Assembly (NCBI GenBank): GCA_958421035.1
Contig: CATZKS010000002.1
Location: 1-37,101, forward strand
Source of the DNA: an uncultured Collinsella sp.
Lineage (GTDB): Bacteria; Actinomycetota; Coriobacteriia; Coriobacteriales; Coriobacteriaceae
Direction: 5' to 3'
Length of the DNA stretch: 37,101 nt
Part shown: positions 7,748-14,531 of the stretch, piece after piece
Numbering within the stretch: position 1 is the stretch's first letter
Layout of the letters: every line of letters begins with the position of its first letter
Position numbers and translations under genes: made by a program
The notes under the pieces: model-generated
Databases searched by the model: none
What the model saw: the letters and a program-made list of their open reading frames with translations, nothing else
Told to the model about the DNA's origin: nothing

Positions 7748-8530
7748 ATGCTTACCAAGCGCGTAATTCCCTGCCTGGACGTCAAGGACGGCCGTGTGGT
7801 CAAGGGCGTCAACTTTGTGAGCTTGCGCGATGCCGGCGATCCGGTGGAGCTGGCCCGCGCCTACGACCGCGAGGGTGCGGACGAGGTCGTATTTTTGGAC
7901 ATTACCGCGACGAGCGATAACCGTGCGACGACTATCGAGATGGCGGCGCATGCGGCCGAGGAGCTGGCCATTCCCTATACCGTGGGCGGCGGCTTTCGCG
8001 ACCTGGCGGGCATGCGCACCATGGTTGCCGCCGGTGCTGACAAGGTGTCGCTCAACTCTGCCGCCGTGCGCGATCCGTCGTTGATCAGCCAGGCCGCCGC
8101 GGCGTTTGGCAGCCAAGCCGTGGTCGTGGCGATCGATGCCAAGCGCGTGGGGCTGCCCGGGGAGCCGGGCGCCGATAAGTGGGAGGTCTTTACGGCGGGC
8201 GGCCGCAACGCTACGGGTATCGACGCAGTGGCGTGGGCCGAGGAGGCGGCTCGTCGTGGCGCCGGCGAAATCCTACTGACCAGCATGGATCGCGACGGCA
8301 CCAAGGCTGGCTTTGACCTGGCGCTCACTCGCGCCGTGGCGCGCGCGGTACCGATTCCCGTCATCGCGAGCGGCGGCGTGGGTACGCTCGAGCATTTTGC
8401 CGAGGGTGTGATTGAGGGCGAGGCCGATGCCGTGCTGGCGGCCAGCGTCTTTCACTTTGGAACCTTCAGCATTCGTGAAGTCAAAGAGTATATGGCCAGC
8501 CAAGGCATTCCTGTGAGGCTGGACTTCTAA
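7748..8530 (+). CDS. hisF: Imidazole glycerol phosphate synthase, cyclase subunit HisF
   Basis: HisF takes ammonia from HisH and cyclises PRFAR to imidazole glycerol phosphate and AICAR. The barrel signatures are clear: RVIPCLDVKDGRVVKGVNF with the first catalytic Asp, VGGGFRDL, the second Asp in LTSMDRDGTKAG, and ASGGVGTLEHF. The 260 residues fit the family. GAGGGGAGGAG lies upstream, partly in hisA. AICAR made here is also the substrate of PurH, whose gene lies some 20 kb downstream. A 142-bp gap with a palindromic element separates it from hisI. Confidence 0.96.
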   Translation: MLTKRVIPCLDVKDGRVVKGVNFVSLRDAGDPVELARAYDREGADEVVFLDITATSDNRATTIEMAAHAAEELAIPYTVGGGFRDLAGMRTMVAAGADKVSLNSAAVRDPSLISQAAAAFGSQAVVVAIDAKRVGLPGEPGADKWEVFTAGGRNATGIDAVAWAEEAARRGAGEILLTSMDRDGTKAGFDLALTRAVARAVPIPVIASGGVGTLEHFAEGVIEGEADAVLAASVFHFGTFSIREVKEYMASQGIPVRLDF

Positions 8531-8543
8531 TGCTGCGGCTTGC

Positions 8544-8630
8544 CCAGGCACCCGACCTTTCGGCTCCAACCCTCCTCGCGTACTTAAGTACGCGTCGTCG
8601 GGCTTGTCGCTCGTAATCTCGGGCACCTGG
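8544..8630. repeat. Palindromic element between hisF and hisI
   Basis: The centre is a perfect 18-bp palindrome, CGCGTACTTAAGTACGCG (8577-8594). Outer arms CCAGG-CA-CCCGA (8544-8555) and TCGGG-CA-CCTGG (8619-8630) pair apart from a 2-base internal loop. The layout suggests an extragenic palindromic repeat placed in the operon. It shares no core with the GGGAC elements. Whether it recurs in the genome is untested. Confidence 0.6.
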
Positions 8631-8672
8631 ACAACCCTCGCCGACCTGCGAAGTTTGAATTTGGGAAGAGAA

Positions 8673-9002
8673 ATGGAAGAGATAACCGATCCTTCAAAGC
8701 TTACATACGACGCCAAGGGGCTGATTCCTTGTGTTGTTCAGCAGTATGACACCGGCGAGGTGCTTATGGTTGCCTGGATGAACGAGGAGTCGGTGGGGTT
8801 GACGCTCAAGACCGGCACCACGTGGTTTTGGAGCCGTAGCCGCCAGGAGCTCTGGAACAAGGGCGCGACGAGCGGCAATATGCAAGCGGTCAAGGAGCTC
8901 TGGGCCGACTGCGATAGCGATACGCTGCTGGTCAAGGTTGACTCGCCGGGTCCGGCCTGCCACACCGGCAACCGTACCTGCTTCTTTAAGAAACTCGCGT
9001 AG
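8673..9002 (+). CDS. hisI: Phosphoribosyl-AMP cyclohydrolase HisI
   Basis: HisI opens the adenine ring of PR-AMP to form ProFAR. The cysteine and Asp metal ligands of the family are visible in ADCDSDTLLVKVD and GPACHTGNRTCF, with SRSRQELWNKGATSGN upstream. I chose the ATG with GGGAAGAG about 5 bases upstream, giving 109 residues. A longer frame reaches back 69 bases into the palindromic element and adds residues not seen in the family. It is monofunctional, since hisE is a separate gene 46 bases downstream. Confidence 0.94.
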   Translation: MEEITDPSKLTYDAKGLIPCVVQQYDTGEVLMVAWMNEESVGLTLKTGTTWFWSRSRQELWNKGATSGNMQAVKELWADCDSDTLLVKVDSPGPACHTGNRTCFFKKLA

Positions 9003-9048
9003 GACGGGCGCTCGACTAGGCGCTTGGCCAACCAGAAAGGATTGAACT

Positions 9049-9366
9049 ATGGGTGTGCGCACCGCAAACGTTCAGGATGGAAATATCGGTGAGACGCTGA
9101 CGGGGCTCGCCGAGGTGATTCACGGCCGTCGCGACGCATCGCCGCAGGAGAGCTACACCGCTCGTCTGTTGACCGACGTCGAGGACGAGCTGCTCAAGAA
9201 GCTTGCCGAGGAGGCGAGCGAGGTGATCATGGCCTGCAAGGATAACGATCACGATCACATCCGCTACGAGGCCGGCGACCTGGTCTACCACCTGCTCGTG
9301 ACGCTCGAGCGCTACGGCATCACCCTCGACGAGCTGGCCGGCGAACTCAACGCCCGCCGCCACTAG
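9049..9366 (+). CDS. hisE: Phosphoribosyl-ATP pyrophosphatase HisE
   Basis: HisE hydrolyses PR-ATP to PR-AMP, the second step of the pathway, with a MazG-like all-alpha fold. The acidic metal-binding helices are visible in KKLAEEASEVIMA and YEAGDLVYHLLVTL. The 105 residues are a normal length. AGAAAGGA lies upstream of the ATG. It is the last gene of the operon. No classical terminator follows it, and the repeat cluster begins within 5 to 10 bases of its stop. Confidence 0.94.
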   Translation: MGVRTANVQDGNIGETLTGLAEVIHGRRDASPQESYTARLLTDVEDELLKKLAEEASEVIMACKDNDHDHIRYEAGDLVYHLLVTLERYGITLDELAGELNARRH

Positions 9367-9370
9367 TCAT

Positions 9371-9686
9371 TGGGTAGTCATTGGGGACGTTCTTAAACGA
9401 CTAGTCGTTTGGGACAGTCTTTGCCGACGCTGCCAAATAACATGCCCAATTACTACGATGAAACTGGATCTGCTGACCACATGTCGGTTTTGAGCAAATC
9501 GTCAACGCTTCTACCTGCGGTTTTATTTTCCGCATTAAGCCGATGGTCGGAGGTTTGCGGTTCATCGTAGTAAACGGGCGTTCTTTTTGGCGGGCGGTGT
9601 TGCACGGGCGTCGGTGGTGAGCAAAACGACCTGTTTTCCTCCGTCCCCAAGGGGTCATTTGTGAAGAGTGTCCCCAACGACTAGTC
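9371..9686. repeat. Repeat cluster between hisE and the PHP phosphatase
   Basis: No gene is supported in this 316-base gap. The left end holds two GGGAC units: TCATTGGGGACGTTCTTAA, then GTCGTTTGGGACAGTCTTTG, sharing the perfect palindrome AAACGACTAGTCGTTT (9395-9410). The right end holds inverted units containing GTCCCC (about 9632-9686). ACGACTAGTC recurs directly at 9397-9406 and 9677-9686. Inside is a separate 13-bp inverted repeat, TTACTACGATGAA (9450-9462) and its complement (9561-9573). The cluster stops exactly where the convergent gene's stop codon begins. Confidence 0.75.
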
Positions 9687-10598
9687 TTAGGCGAGGGGCG
9701 TGGGCTCCCATTCTCCGGTGAGGTGGGGGATGTCGAAGGTTCGATAGCTACAGTCGTAGGCGTGGGCCTGGGCCTCGCGGATGTTCCAGCAGATGTCGCA
9801 GGCGCGGTGTGCGTCCGAACCAAAGGTAATGGGCACCTCGGCATGGGCAAAGCAGCGCAAGAGGCCGGTCGCGGGGTAGTAGTCGTCGAGCCCCTTGCGC
9901 GACGCGGCAGTCGAGACCTCAACGCGCCGATTCGTGTCGTGTGCGCATTCTGCCATCTGCCCCCAGAACGGCGCGGGGTCAAAATCGGGTGCAAAGCCTT
10001 CCTTCGAAAAGCGCATGACCAGGTCGGGGTGGGCCATTACATCAAAGTTAAGCGGGCTTTCACAGGCGCGGCACCAGTCATCGACATAGCGCTCCCACAC
10101 GCCGCGTACGCCCAGGTTTTCCCAAACATGCAGGTCGGTGTCATCGTCGACCCAGCCACAAAGCGAATCGGGCGTATCGGGACGAGCGACGTCCTCCGTC
10201 CCCGCCGTGCCCGCAGCACCGGCCATGATATCGCCCGGATCGCCAGTCCAGTGCACACTGCCCAAGCGCACTATGGCACCCGCTGACCAGCGCTCGACCA
10301 AAGGCTCGCAGCCCTCGTACCAATCGCATTCAAAGCCATAGATAAGCTCGAGCTCCGGCGCAATCTGCGCGGCAAGCTTGCGGGCGTCCTCAAAAGTCAA
10401 GCGATGTGCCGGCAGGTCGCCCTCGACAACCTGCACTTCGCAGTTGGCGTCCATGCTGGCGGGTAGGGTGAGGGGGTCAGTCGAGACCATGACGCGGCAC
10501 CCGGCCGCAGCAGCGGCGCGAACGTTGTCCTCAAACGAGGCGTGCCCGTCCGAAAACGAGGTGTGGGTATGGCAATCGACCAGCGGGCAAGCAGGCAT
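9687..10598 (-). CDS. hisK: PHP-family histidinol-phosphatase (HisJ/HisK type)
   Basis: This 303-residue protein has the PHP metal-binding pattern: HTH in VDCHTHTSFSDGH, Glu in GFECDWYEG, His in LGSVHWTGD, His in MAHPDLVMRF and the final Asp-His in GSDAHRACD. That order matches the HisJ/HisK class, which hydrolyses histidinol phosphate to histidinol. The his operon has no other phosphatase, because HisB is monofunctional, so this convergent neighbour would complete the pathway. The start has AAAGGAGC upstream. A TACAAT -10 lies about 33 bases before the ATG. An insertion rich in Asp, Thr and Ala occurs after SVHWTGD. Another PHP phosphoesterase specificity is possible but less likely given the context. 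Confidence 0.82.
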   Translation of the reverse strand: MPACPLVDCHTHTSFSDGHASFEDNVRAAAAAGCRVMVSTDPLTLPASMDANCEVQVVEGDLPAHRLTFEDARKLAAQIAPELELIYGFECDWYEGCEPLVERWSAGAIVRLGSVHWTGDPGDIMAGAAGTAGTEDVARPDTPDSLCGWVDDDTDLHVWENLGVRGVWERYVDDWCRACESPLNFDVMAHPDLVMRFSKEGFAPDFDPAPFWGQMAECAHDTNRRVEVSTAASRKGLDDYYPATGLLRCFAHAEVPITFGSDAHRACDICWNIREAQAHAYDCSYRTFDIPHLTGEWEPTPLA

Positions 10599-10630
10599 GG
10601 CGGCTCCTTTGCGTCAAGCGAATCCGCTCC

Positions 10631-10636
10631 ATTGTA
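10631..10636 (-). promoter_or_regulatory. Candidate -10 for the PHP phosphatase
   Basis: On the minus strand this reads TACAAT, a good -10, at a sensible distance from the start codon. The position of a -35 holds CGTCGC, which is poor. The divergent LarC-domain gene starts about 155 bases away. Confidence 0.4.
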
Positions 10637-10791
10637 ACGGCGCGGCCCTCGATGCGACGAGCGCGCCGGGGTGTCGGTTTCTTGCGGACAGGGAAAATCG
10701 CGCTCATCGCGCTCCGCCACATCTACGCCGCCCGCGATGTGTTAGCGTTTGGGTGAACAAAACGAGCCCGTGCGGAAAGGAGCCGGACCGT

Positions 10792-11277
10792 ATGCCATGC
10801 GATAGCAAATCTCCGCTGTCCCGCGAGACCGATGCGCCCGAGACCATCGTCAAGCTGGAATGCGATATCGACGACGCGTCGCCCGAGGTGCTCGCCTACG
10901 CCGCCGACCGCCTGCGCGAGGCCGGCGCGCGCGAGGTGCATTGGCTGCCCCTCTATTGCAAGAAAGGCCGTCCCGGCTGGCAGCTGCAGGTAATCTGTAC
11001 CCACGAGGATATCGAGCGCCTGCAGACGATTATCTTTTTGGAAACCACGACCAATGGCATCCGCCGCCAGGTTATGGAGCGCGTTTGCCTGCCACGCCGC
11101 TTTGAGCGCGTAACGACGCCATGGGGCGAGGCATCCGTCAAGGTAGCCACCCTGCCCGACGGCAGCGAGCGTGCGGCGCCCGAGTACGAAGACTGCTCCC
11201 GCCTCGCTCGCGAGCACGACGTGCCGCTCCAGCGCGTGATGCAGGCAGCTCAGAGCGCGGCACTGCGATTTGAATAG
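10792..11277 (+). CDS. Stand-alone LarC C-terminal domain (nickel-insertion cyclometallase family)
   Basis: The 161-residue protein matches the C-terminal part of LarC (DUF111): VKLECDIDDASPEVLAYA, then REAGAREVHWLPLYCKKGRPGWQL taken in two blocks, IIFLETTTNGIRR, PRRFERVTTPWG and APEYEDCSRLA. LarC inserts nickel into the pincer nucleotide cofactor of lactate racemase and relatives. In Lactobacillus plantarum the two halves, LarC1 and LarC2, are joined by programmed frameshifting. Here no LarC1-like sequence lies upstream: the 190 bases before the start are intergenic and the ATG has its own GAAAGGAG site. So this is a separate C-terminal domain, not a frameshifted end. LarA, LarB and LarE are not in the window. 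The gene probably starts a unit with yfcE and mazG. Confidence 0.8.
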   Translation: MPCDSKSPLSRETDAPETIVKLECDIDDASPEVLAYAADRLREAGAREVHWLPLYCKKGRPGWQLQVICTHEDIERLQTIIFLETTTNGIRRQVMERVCLPRRFERVTTPWGEASVKVATLPDGSERAAPEYEDCSRLAREHDVPLQRVMQAAQSAALRFE

Positions 11278-11335
11278 CGCGGCCGGCGACATCCCACGCC
11301 CAGCCACATTAGCCCCATCTCGAAAGGATCTCCCC

Positions 11336-11884
11336 ATGAAATACCTCATCGCTTCCGACATTCACGGCTCGGCATATTGGACCGAGCGCCTGATCGCCGC
11401 CATCGAGTCCGAGCAGCCCGACCGCATCGTCCTGCTGGGCGACCTGCTCTACCACGGCCCGCGTAATGACCTGCCGCGCGACTATGCCCCCAAGCGTGTG
11501 ATCCCGCTGCTCAACGCTCTGGCCGACCGCATCATCGCGGTGCGCGGCAACTGTGACGCCGAGGTCGACCAGATGGTCCTCGACTTCCCCGTCATGGCCG
11601 ACTACGCCACGCTGTTTGACGAGACCGGCCGTGAGCTGTTCCTGACGCACGGCCACGTCTTTGGCGCCGGCATGCACAACAGCGTCGACCATGCGCCCGC
11701 GCTGCCCGAGGGCTCCGCGCTCGTCTACGGCCACACGCACATCAAGGCCAACGAGGAAAGCGCCGCGCACCCGGGCCTGTGGCTCTTCAACCCCGGCAGC
11801 GTGAGCATTCCCAAGGACGGTACGCACAGCTACGGCATCTACGAGGGCGGCGCGTTCCGTCACGTGATCATGGAGGAGGAATAA
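11336..11884 (+). CDS. yfcE: YfcE-type metallophosphoesterase
   Basis: This small cytosolic phosphodiesterase (182 residues) shows the dinuclear-metal motifs in order: SDIHGS, GDLLYHGPRN, VRGNCD, LTHGH and YGHTH, then NPGSVSIP. That is the YfcE subfamily pattern. The frame extends 66 bases further upstream, but the chosen ATG has GAAAGGA before it and gives the standard start MKYLIASDIHG. The stop is 2 bases before the mazG start, so co-translation is likely. The physiological substrate of YfcE proteins is not established. Confidence 0.87.
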   Translation: MKYLIASDIHGSAYWTERLIAAIESEQPDRIVLLGDLLYHGPRNDLPRDYAPKRVIPLLNALADRIIAVRGNCDAEVDQMVLDFPVMADYATLFDETGRELFLTHGHVFGAGMHNSVDHAPALPEGSALVYGHTHIKANEESAAHPGLWLFNPGSVSIPKDGTHSYGIYEGGAFRHVIMEEE

Positions 11885-11886
11885 CC

Positions 11887-12747
11887 ATGGCACAGCATAT
11901 GGCTCAGCAAAATGCCGAGGGTTCGCGCGACCTGTCCACGCTGGTCGACGCGTCGGCTGAGCTGCAGCATCTGGTGCAGGCCATCTGGCGCCTGCGTCAG
12001 CCCGACGGCTGCCCGTGGGACCGCGAACAGACGCACCGCAGCATTGGCAAAAACATGATCGAGGAAGCCTACGAGGCGCTCGATTGCATCGAGGCGGACG
12101 ACGTGGCACATCTGCGCGAGGAGCTGGGCGATGTGCTCATGCAAGTAGTACTGCATGCGCAGATTGCGGCGGACGCCGGCGAGTTTACGCTGGCCGATGT
12201 GGCACGCGATATCGACGCCAAGCTCATCCGCCGTCATCCGCACGTATTTGGCGATGCGGATGCCGATAACTCCGACGAAGTGCTCAAGATCTGGGACGAG
12301 GTCAAGCTTGCCGAGAAGGCTGCCAAGGACAAGGCCGTGGCGGCGGGCGAGGCTACGCCCGAGGGCCTGCTCGACGGTGTGCCCACGCATCTGCCGGCGC
12401 TGATGCAGGCTCAGAAGGTATCGCGCAAGGCGGCTGCCGTGGGCTTTGAGTGGGAGACGGTCCAGGACGTGTGGGACGAGGTAGCCGAGGAGCGTGCCGA
12501 GTTTGAGGCCGAGGAGCCCGGCTCGCCCGAGCGCGAAATGGAGTTTGGCGACCTGCTCTTTGCCTTGGTCAACGTCGCGCGCAAAGAGGGGATCGACGCC
12601 GAGAGTGCCCTGCGCGCCAGCACGGCCAAGTTCCGCCGTCGCTGGGCTGCGATGGAGGCCGCCGTGCACGAGGCGGGCGATGACCTCGCCGCCTGCTCAA
12701 CCGCTCAACTCAACGACCTGTGGGACCAAGCAAAAGCAAGCGAGTGA
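11887..12747 (+). CDS. mazG: Nucleoside triphosphate pyrophosphohydrolase MazG
   Basis: MazG hydrolyses NTPs and dNTPs to monophosphates and pyrophosphate, acting in nucleotide-pool cleaning. Its 286 residues contain two MazG domains. The first has CPWDREQTHRSI, EEAYEALDCIE and EELGDVLMQVVLHA, and the second has EERAEFEAEE and EFGDLLFALVNVARK near the C terminus. DVARDIDAKLIRRHPHVFGD is typical of full-length bacterial MazG. An open frame reaches further upstream into yfcE, but GGAGGAGG before this ATG fixes the start. It is tail to tail with the ATPase gene. Confidence 0.92.
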   Translation: MAQHMAQQNAEGSRDLSTLVDASAELQHLVQAIWRLRQPDGCPWDREQTHRSIGKNMIEEAYEALDCIEADDVAHLREELGDVLMQVVLHAQIAADAGEFTLADVARDIDAKLIRRHPHVFGDADADNSDEVLKIWDEVKLAEKAAKDKAVAAGEATPEGLLDGVPTHLPALMQAQKVSRKAAAVGFEWETVQDVWDEVAEERAEFEAEEPGSPEREMEFGDLLFALVNVARKEGIDAESALRASTAKFRRRWAAMEAAVHEAGDDLAACSTAQLNDLWDQAKASE

Positions 12748-12774
12748 GGCCTGCGTCTCTCACGGCATCCATTC

Positions 12775-12790
12775 GTAGAGAGGTCTCTAC
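12775..12790. terminator. Small convergent hairpin between mazG and the ATPase
   Basis: GTAGAGA-GG-TCTCTAC is a perfect inverted repeat that includes the ATPase stop codon. It has no T-run on either strand, so terminator function is doubtful. Confidence 0.25.
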
Positions 12791-14154
12791 AAGCAAAAAG
12801 CCATATACAACGGAAGATGTGCCAGCTGCGCTTCGGCATCCCACTCGAGTTGTTTAGGGTGCAACACGTAAGCCATCCCAATCTTCTTGTTAAAGCGCGC
12901 GCGGAATCGGTCGAGGGAGATGGTTCCGTATCTGCGTGGCGACTTAACTTCGATGGGGCTGATGCGCGGCTTTCCGGCGGCATTGACATAGGGTCGGGTA
13001 ACGAGGAAGTCGATTTCCATGCGCTCCTCCCCCTCCTTCTTTCCGCTTTGGGAATAAAAGAAGAGCCTGTGTCCATTGGCCTTTAGAGATTGGGCAACGT
13101 AGTTTTCGGTAAGCATTCCTTCGTTCAATCCGATGTCGCCGCGAAGCACGGCTCTGTAAACGTCTTCATCGGTATCGTTGTTGTCAGAGAAGGCAAGCGT
13201 TACAAGCAGGCCGGTGTCTGCCATGTAGCACTTGAGGGCCATTTGCTCCATGCTGAGTGAAAGGCCCACGCTCGGTTCGCTTGCGGCATAGCAGATATTG
13301 GCAATTCGCGCGTCTGCCAGCCAAAAGAAGGCTTCTTCGTAGGTGCGCATGCGTGCGTTTTTATCAAGTGAGGAAAGCTTGAATCGTTTTTCGTGCCTAG
13401 AGAGCTGACCCGGGATGCCATCGAGTACGGAGACGACTTTGAATTCGTAACCGGTTGCAAAACGAGAGATATCGTTGCGATAGAGCTGGACGATTCGGCG
13501 CTTCGAAGCGTCGACGGGCGCAAAAGCGCGCTGTTCAACATAGATGGATACCGGCTCAGGCATGCCACCTACGAGCATGTATTCGCGCATAAGGGAGAGC
13601 GCTCTGCGATGTAGGGCATCGGGGAGCGGCTTCATCTTGTTAAAACTCATGCGAATGAGATCGGCCAGTCCCTTTTCGTCCATGCCCCAAAGAAACTCCT
13701 CAAAGTCGAGGGGCTCAAGTTCCAGAGACTCTTCCTCGGATGGGATGACGATATCTTTAATGTTCTGCTTGATGCTGAGCAGGGATCCAGTTTCGATGTA
13801 GTCGTAACGTCCGTCTGCAACGAGATACTTGATGAGTCCGCGTGCTTGCGGGTACATCTGGACCTCGTCAAAGACGATAAGTGTCTCGTGTTCATAGAGT
13901 TTGACGTTATAGAAAACCGAGAGATAGAGGAAGAGCGAGTCGAAGTCAGTGCGATAGTCCTCAAAATATTGCTTAACTTCGGCAGGTGCTTGAAAGAAAT
14001 CAATGACAAGGCAGGACTTGTATTCGGTTTCTCCAAACGTGCGGGCAAGCGTGCTCTTTCCGACGCGGCGGGCTCCTTCAATAAGAAGTGCTGTTTTACC
14101 AGCGCTTTCATGCTTCCATTTTAGTAGTTTGTCATAGGCTTTTCGTTTAAGCAT
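12787..14154 (-). CDS. AAA ATPase with DUF4143-type nuclease-like C-terminal domain
   Basis: The 455-residue protein belongs to the widespread bacterial ATPase family annotated AAA plus DUF4143. The Walker A is GARRVGKST near residue 30, and the Walker B is LIVFDEVQMYP near residue 90. The C-terminal part has EIDFLVTRPY followed by SPIEVKS, which looks like the core of a PD-(D/E)XK nuclease fold. The function of the family is not established. I chose the internal ATG (MLKRKAYDK) because GAGG lies before it and the longer frame reads through regulatory repeats. The codon use is less GC-rich than neighbouring genes, with many AT-ending codons, which suggests acquisition by transfer. Three identical sites lie in its leader. 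Confidence 0.82.
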   Translation of the reverse strand: MLKRKAYDKLLKWKHESAGKTALLIEGARRVGKSTLARTFGETEYKSCLVIDFFQAPAEVKQYFEDYRTDFDSLFLYLSVFYNVKLYEHETLIVFDEVQMYPQARGLIKYLVADGRYDYIETGSLLSIKQNIKDIVIPSEEESLELEPLDFEEFLWGMDEKGLADLIRMSFNKMKPLPDALHRRALSLMREYMLVGGMPEPVSIYVEQRAFAPVDASKRRIVQLYRNDISRFATGYEFKVVSVLDGIPGQLSRHEKRFKLSSLDKNARMRTYEEAFFWLADARIANICYAASEPSVGLSLSMEQMALKCYMADTGLLVTLAFSDNNDTDEDVYRAVLRGDIGLNEGMLTENYVAQSLKANGHRLFFYSQSGKKEGEERMEIDFLVTRPYVNAAGKPRISPIEVKSPRRYGTISLDRFRARFNKKIGMAYVLHPKQLEWDAEAQLAHLPLYMAFCL

Positions 14155-14166
14155 GGCTACCTCGTA

Positions 14167-14259
14167 CACGATATCCAGAACTTTTATAACCTGATTATGC
14201 ACGATATCCAGAACTTCAGACCCTTAGAATTGCACGATATCCAGAACTTTGCACGATGT
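14167..14259 (-). promoter_or_regulatory. Three 17-bp direct repeats at a 33-bp period in the ATPase leader
   Basis: The sequence CACGATATCCAGAACTT (plus strand) occurs at 14167-14183, 14200-14216 and 14233-14249, with starts exactly 33 bases apart. A partial fourth copy, CACGATGT, lies at 14252-14259. They lie between the candidate promoter and the ATPase start, so a protein bound there would sit on one face of the helix about three turns apart. I infer operators, possibly autoregulatory. A role in the leader RNA is also possible. Confidence 0.7.
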
Positions 14260-14260
14260 A

Positions 14261-14290
14261 AAAGTACATTATTGGCTCTTTCATTCGCAA
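14261..14290 (-). promoter_or_regulatory. Candidate promoter of the ATPase gene
   Basis: On the minus strand TTGCGA (14285-14290) and TACTTT (14261-14266) are separated by 18 bases. Transcription would start near 14254, immediately before the direct repeats. Confidence 0.45.
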
Positions 14291-14531
14291 GCCAGGTAAA
14301 GACGGTATGCCGATAGAAGAATTTAATGGTTGGGGGGCGACCTCTAGAGATGAATGTTCGGTGCAAAAACAAGCGCCCCAAAGAATGATTTCTCCAATTC
14401 ATATGTATCCCTCGGCTAACTTAGGGCATAATGCAAAAAGTGCGATATGGCTAACTTACGGAGGCGCACCGATGGTGCACAGTCGGCCAGTCGCTTGCAT
14501 CAACTACGTTTCCAAGTGAGAGGGAGACAGC
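14291..14531 (+). promoter_or_regulatory. Leader and promoter region of enolase
   Basis: CATAAT at 14427-14432 is a possible -10 without a good -35. A 10-base direct repeat, GGCTAACTTA, occurs at 14414-14423 and 14449-14458, bracketing that -10, and could be a regulator site. A small hairpin GCACC-GAT-GGTGC lies just downstream. No coding sequence is supported here. Confidence 0.3.

Noticed and set aside
9440..9690. A small peptide gene on the minus strand in the hisE-hisK gap
   Set aside because: The frame crosses inverted repeats and GGGAC units, lacks a ribosome site and has no recognisable sequence.
10378..10791. A frame extending the LarC-domain gene upstream as a possible LarC1 part
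   Set aside because: The extension is antisense to the PHP gene and its promoter region and shows no LarC N-terminal motif.
14167..14259. A CRISPR array at the ATPase leader
   Set aside because: Only three copies of a 17-base repeat with 16-base gaps, too short and too few, and no cas genes.
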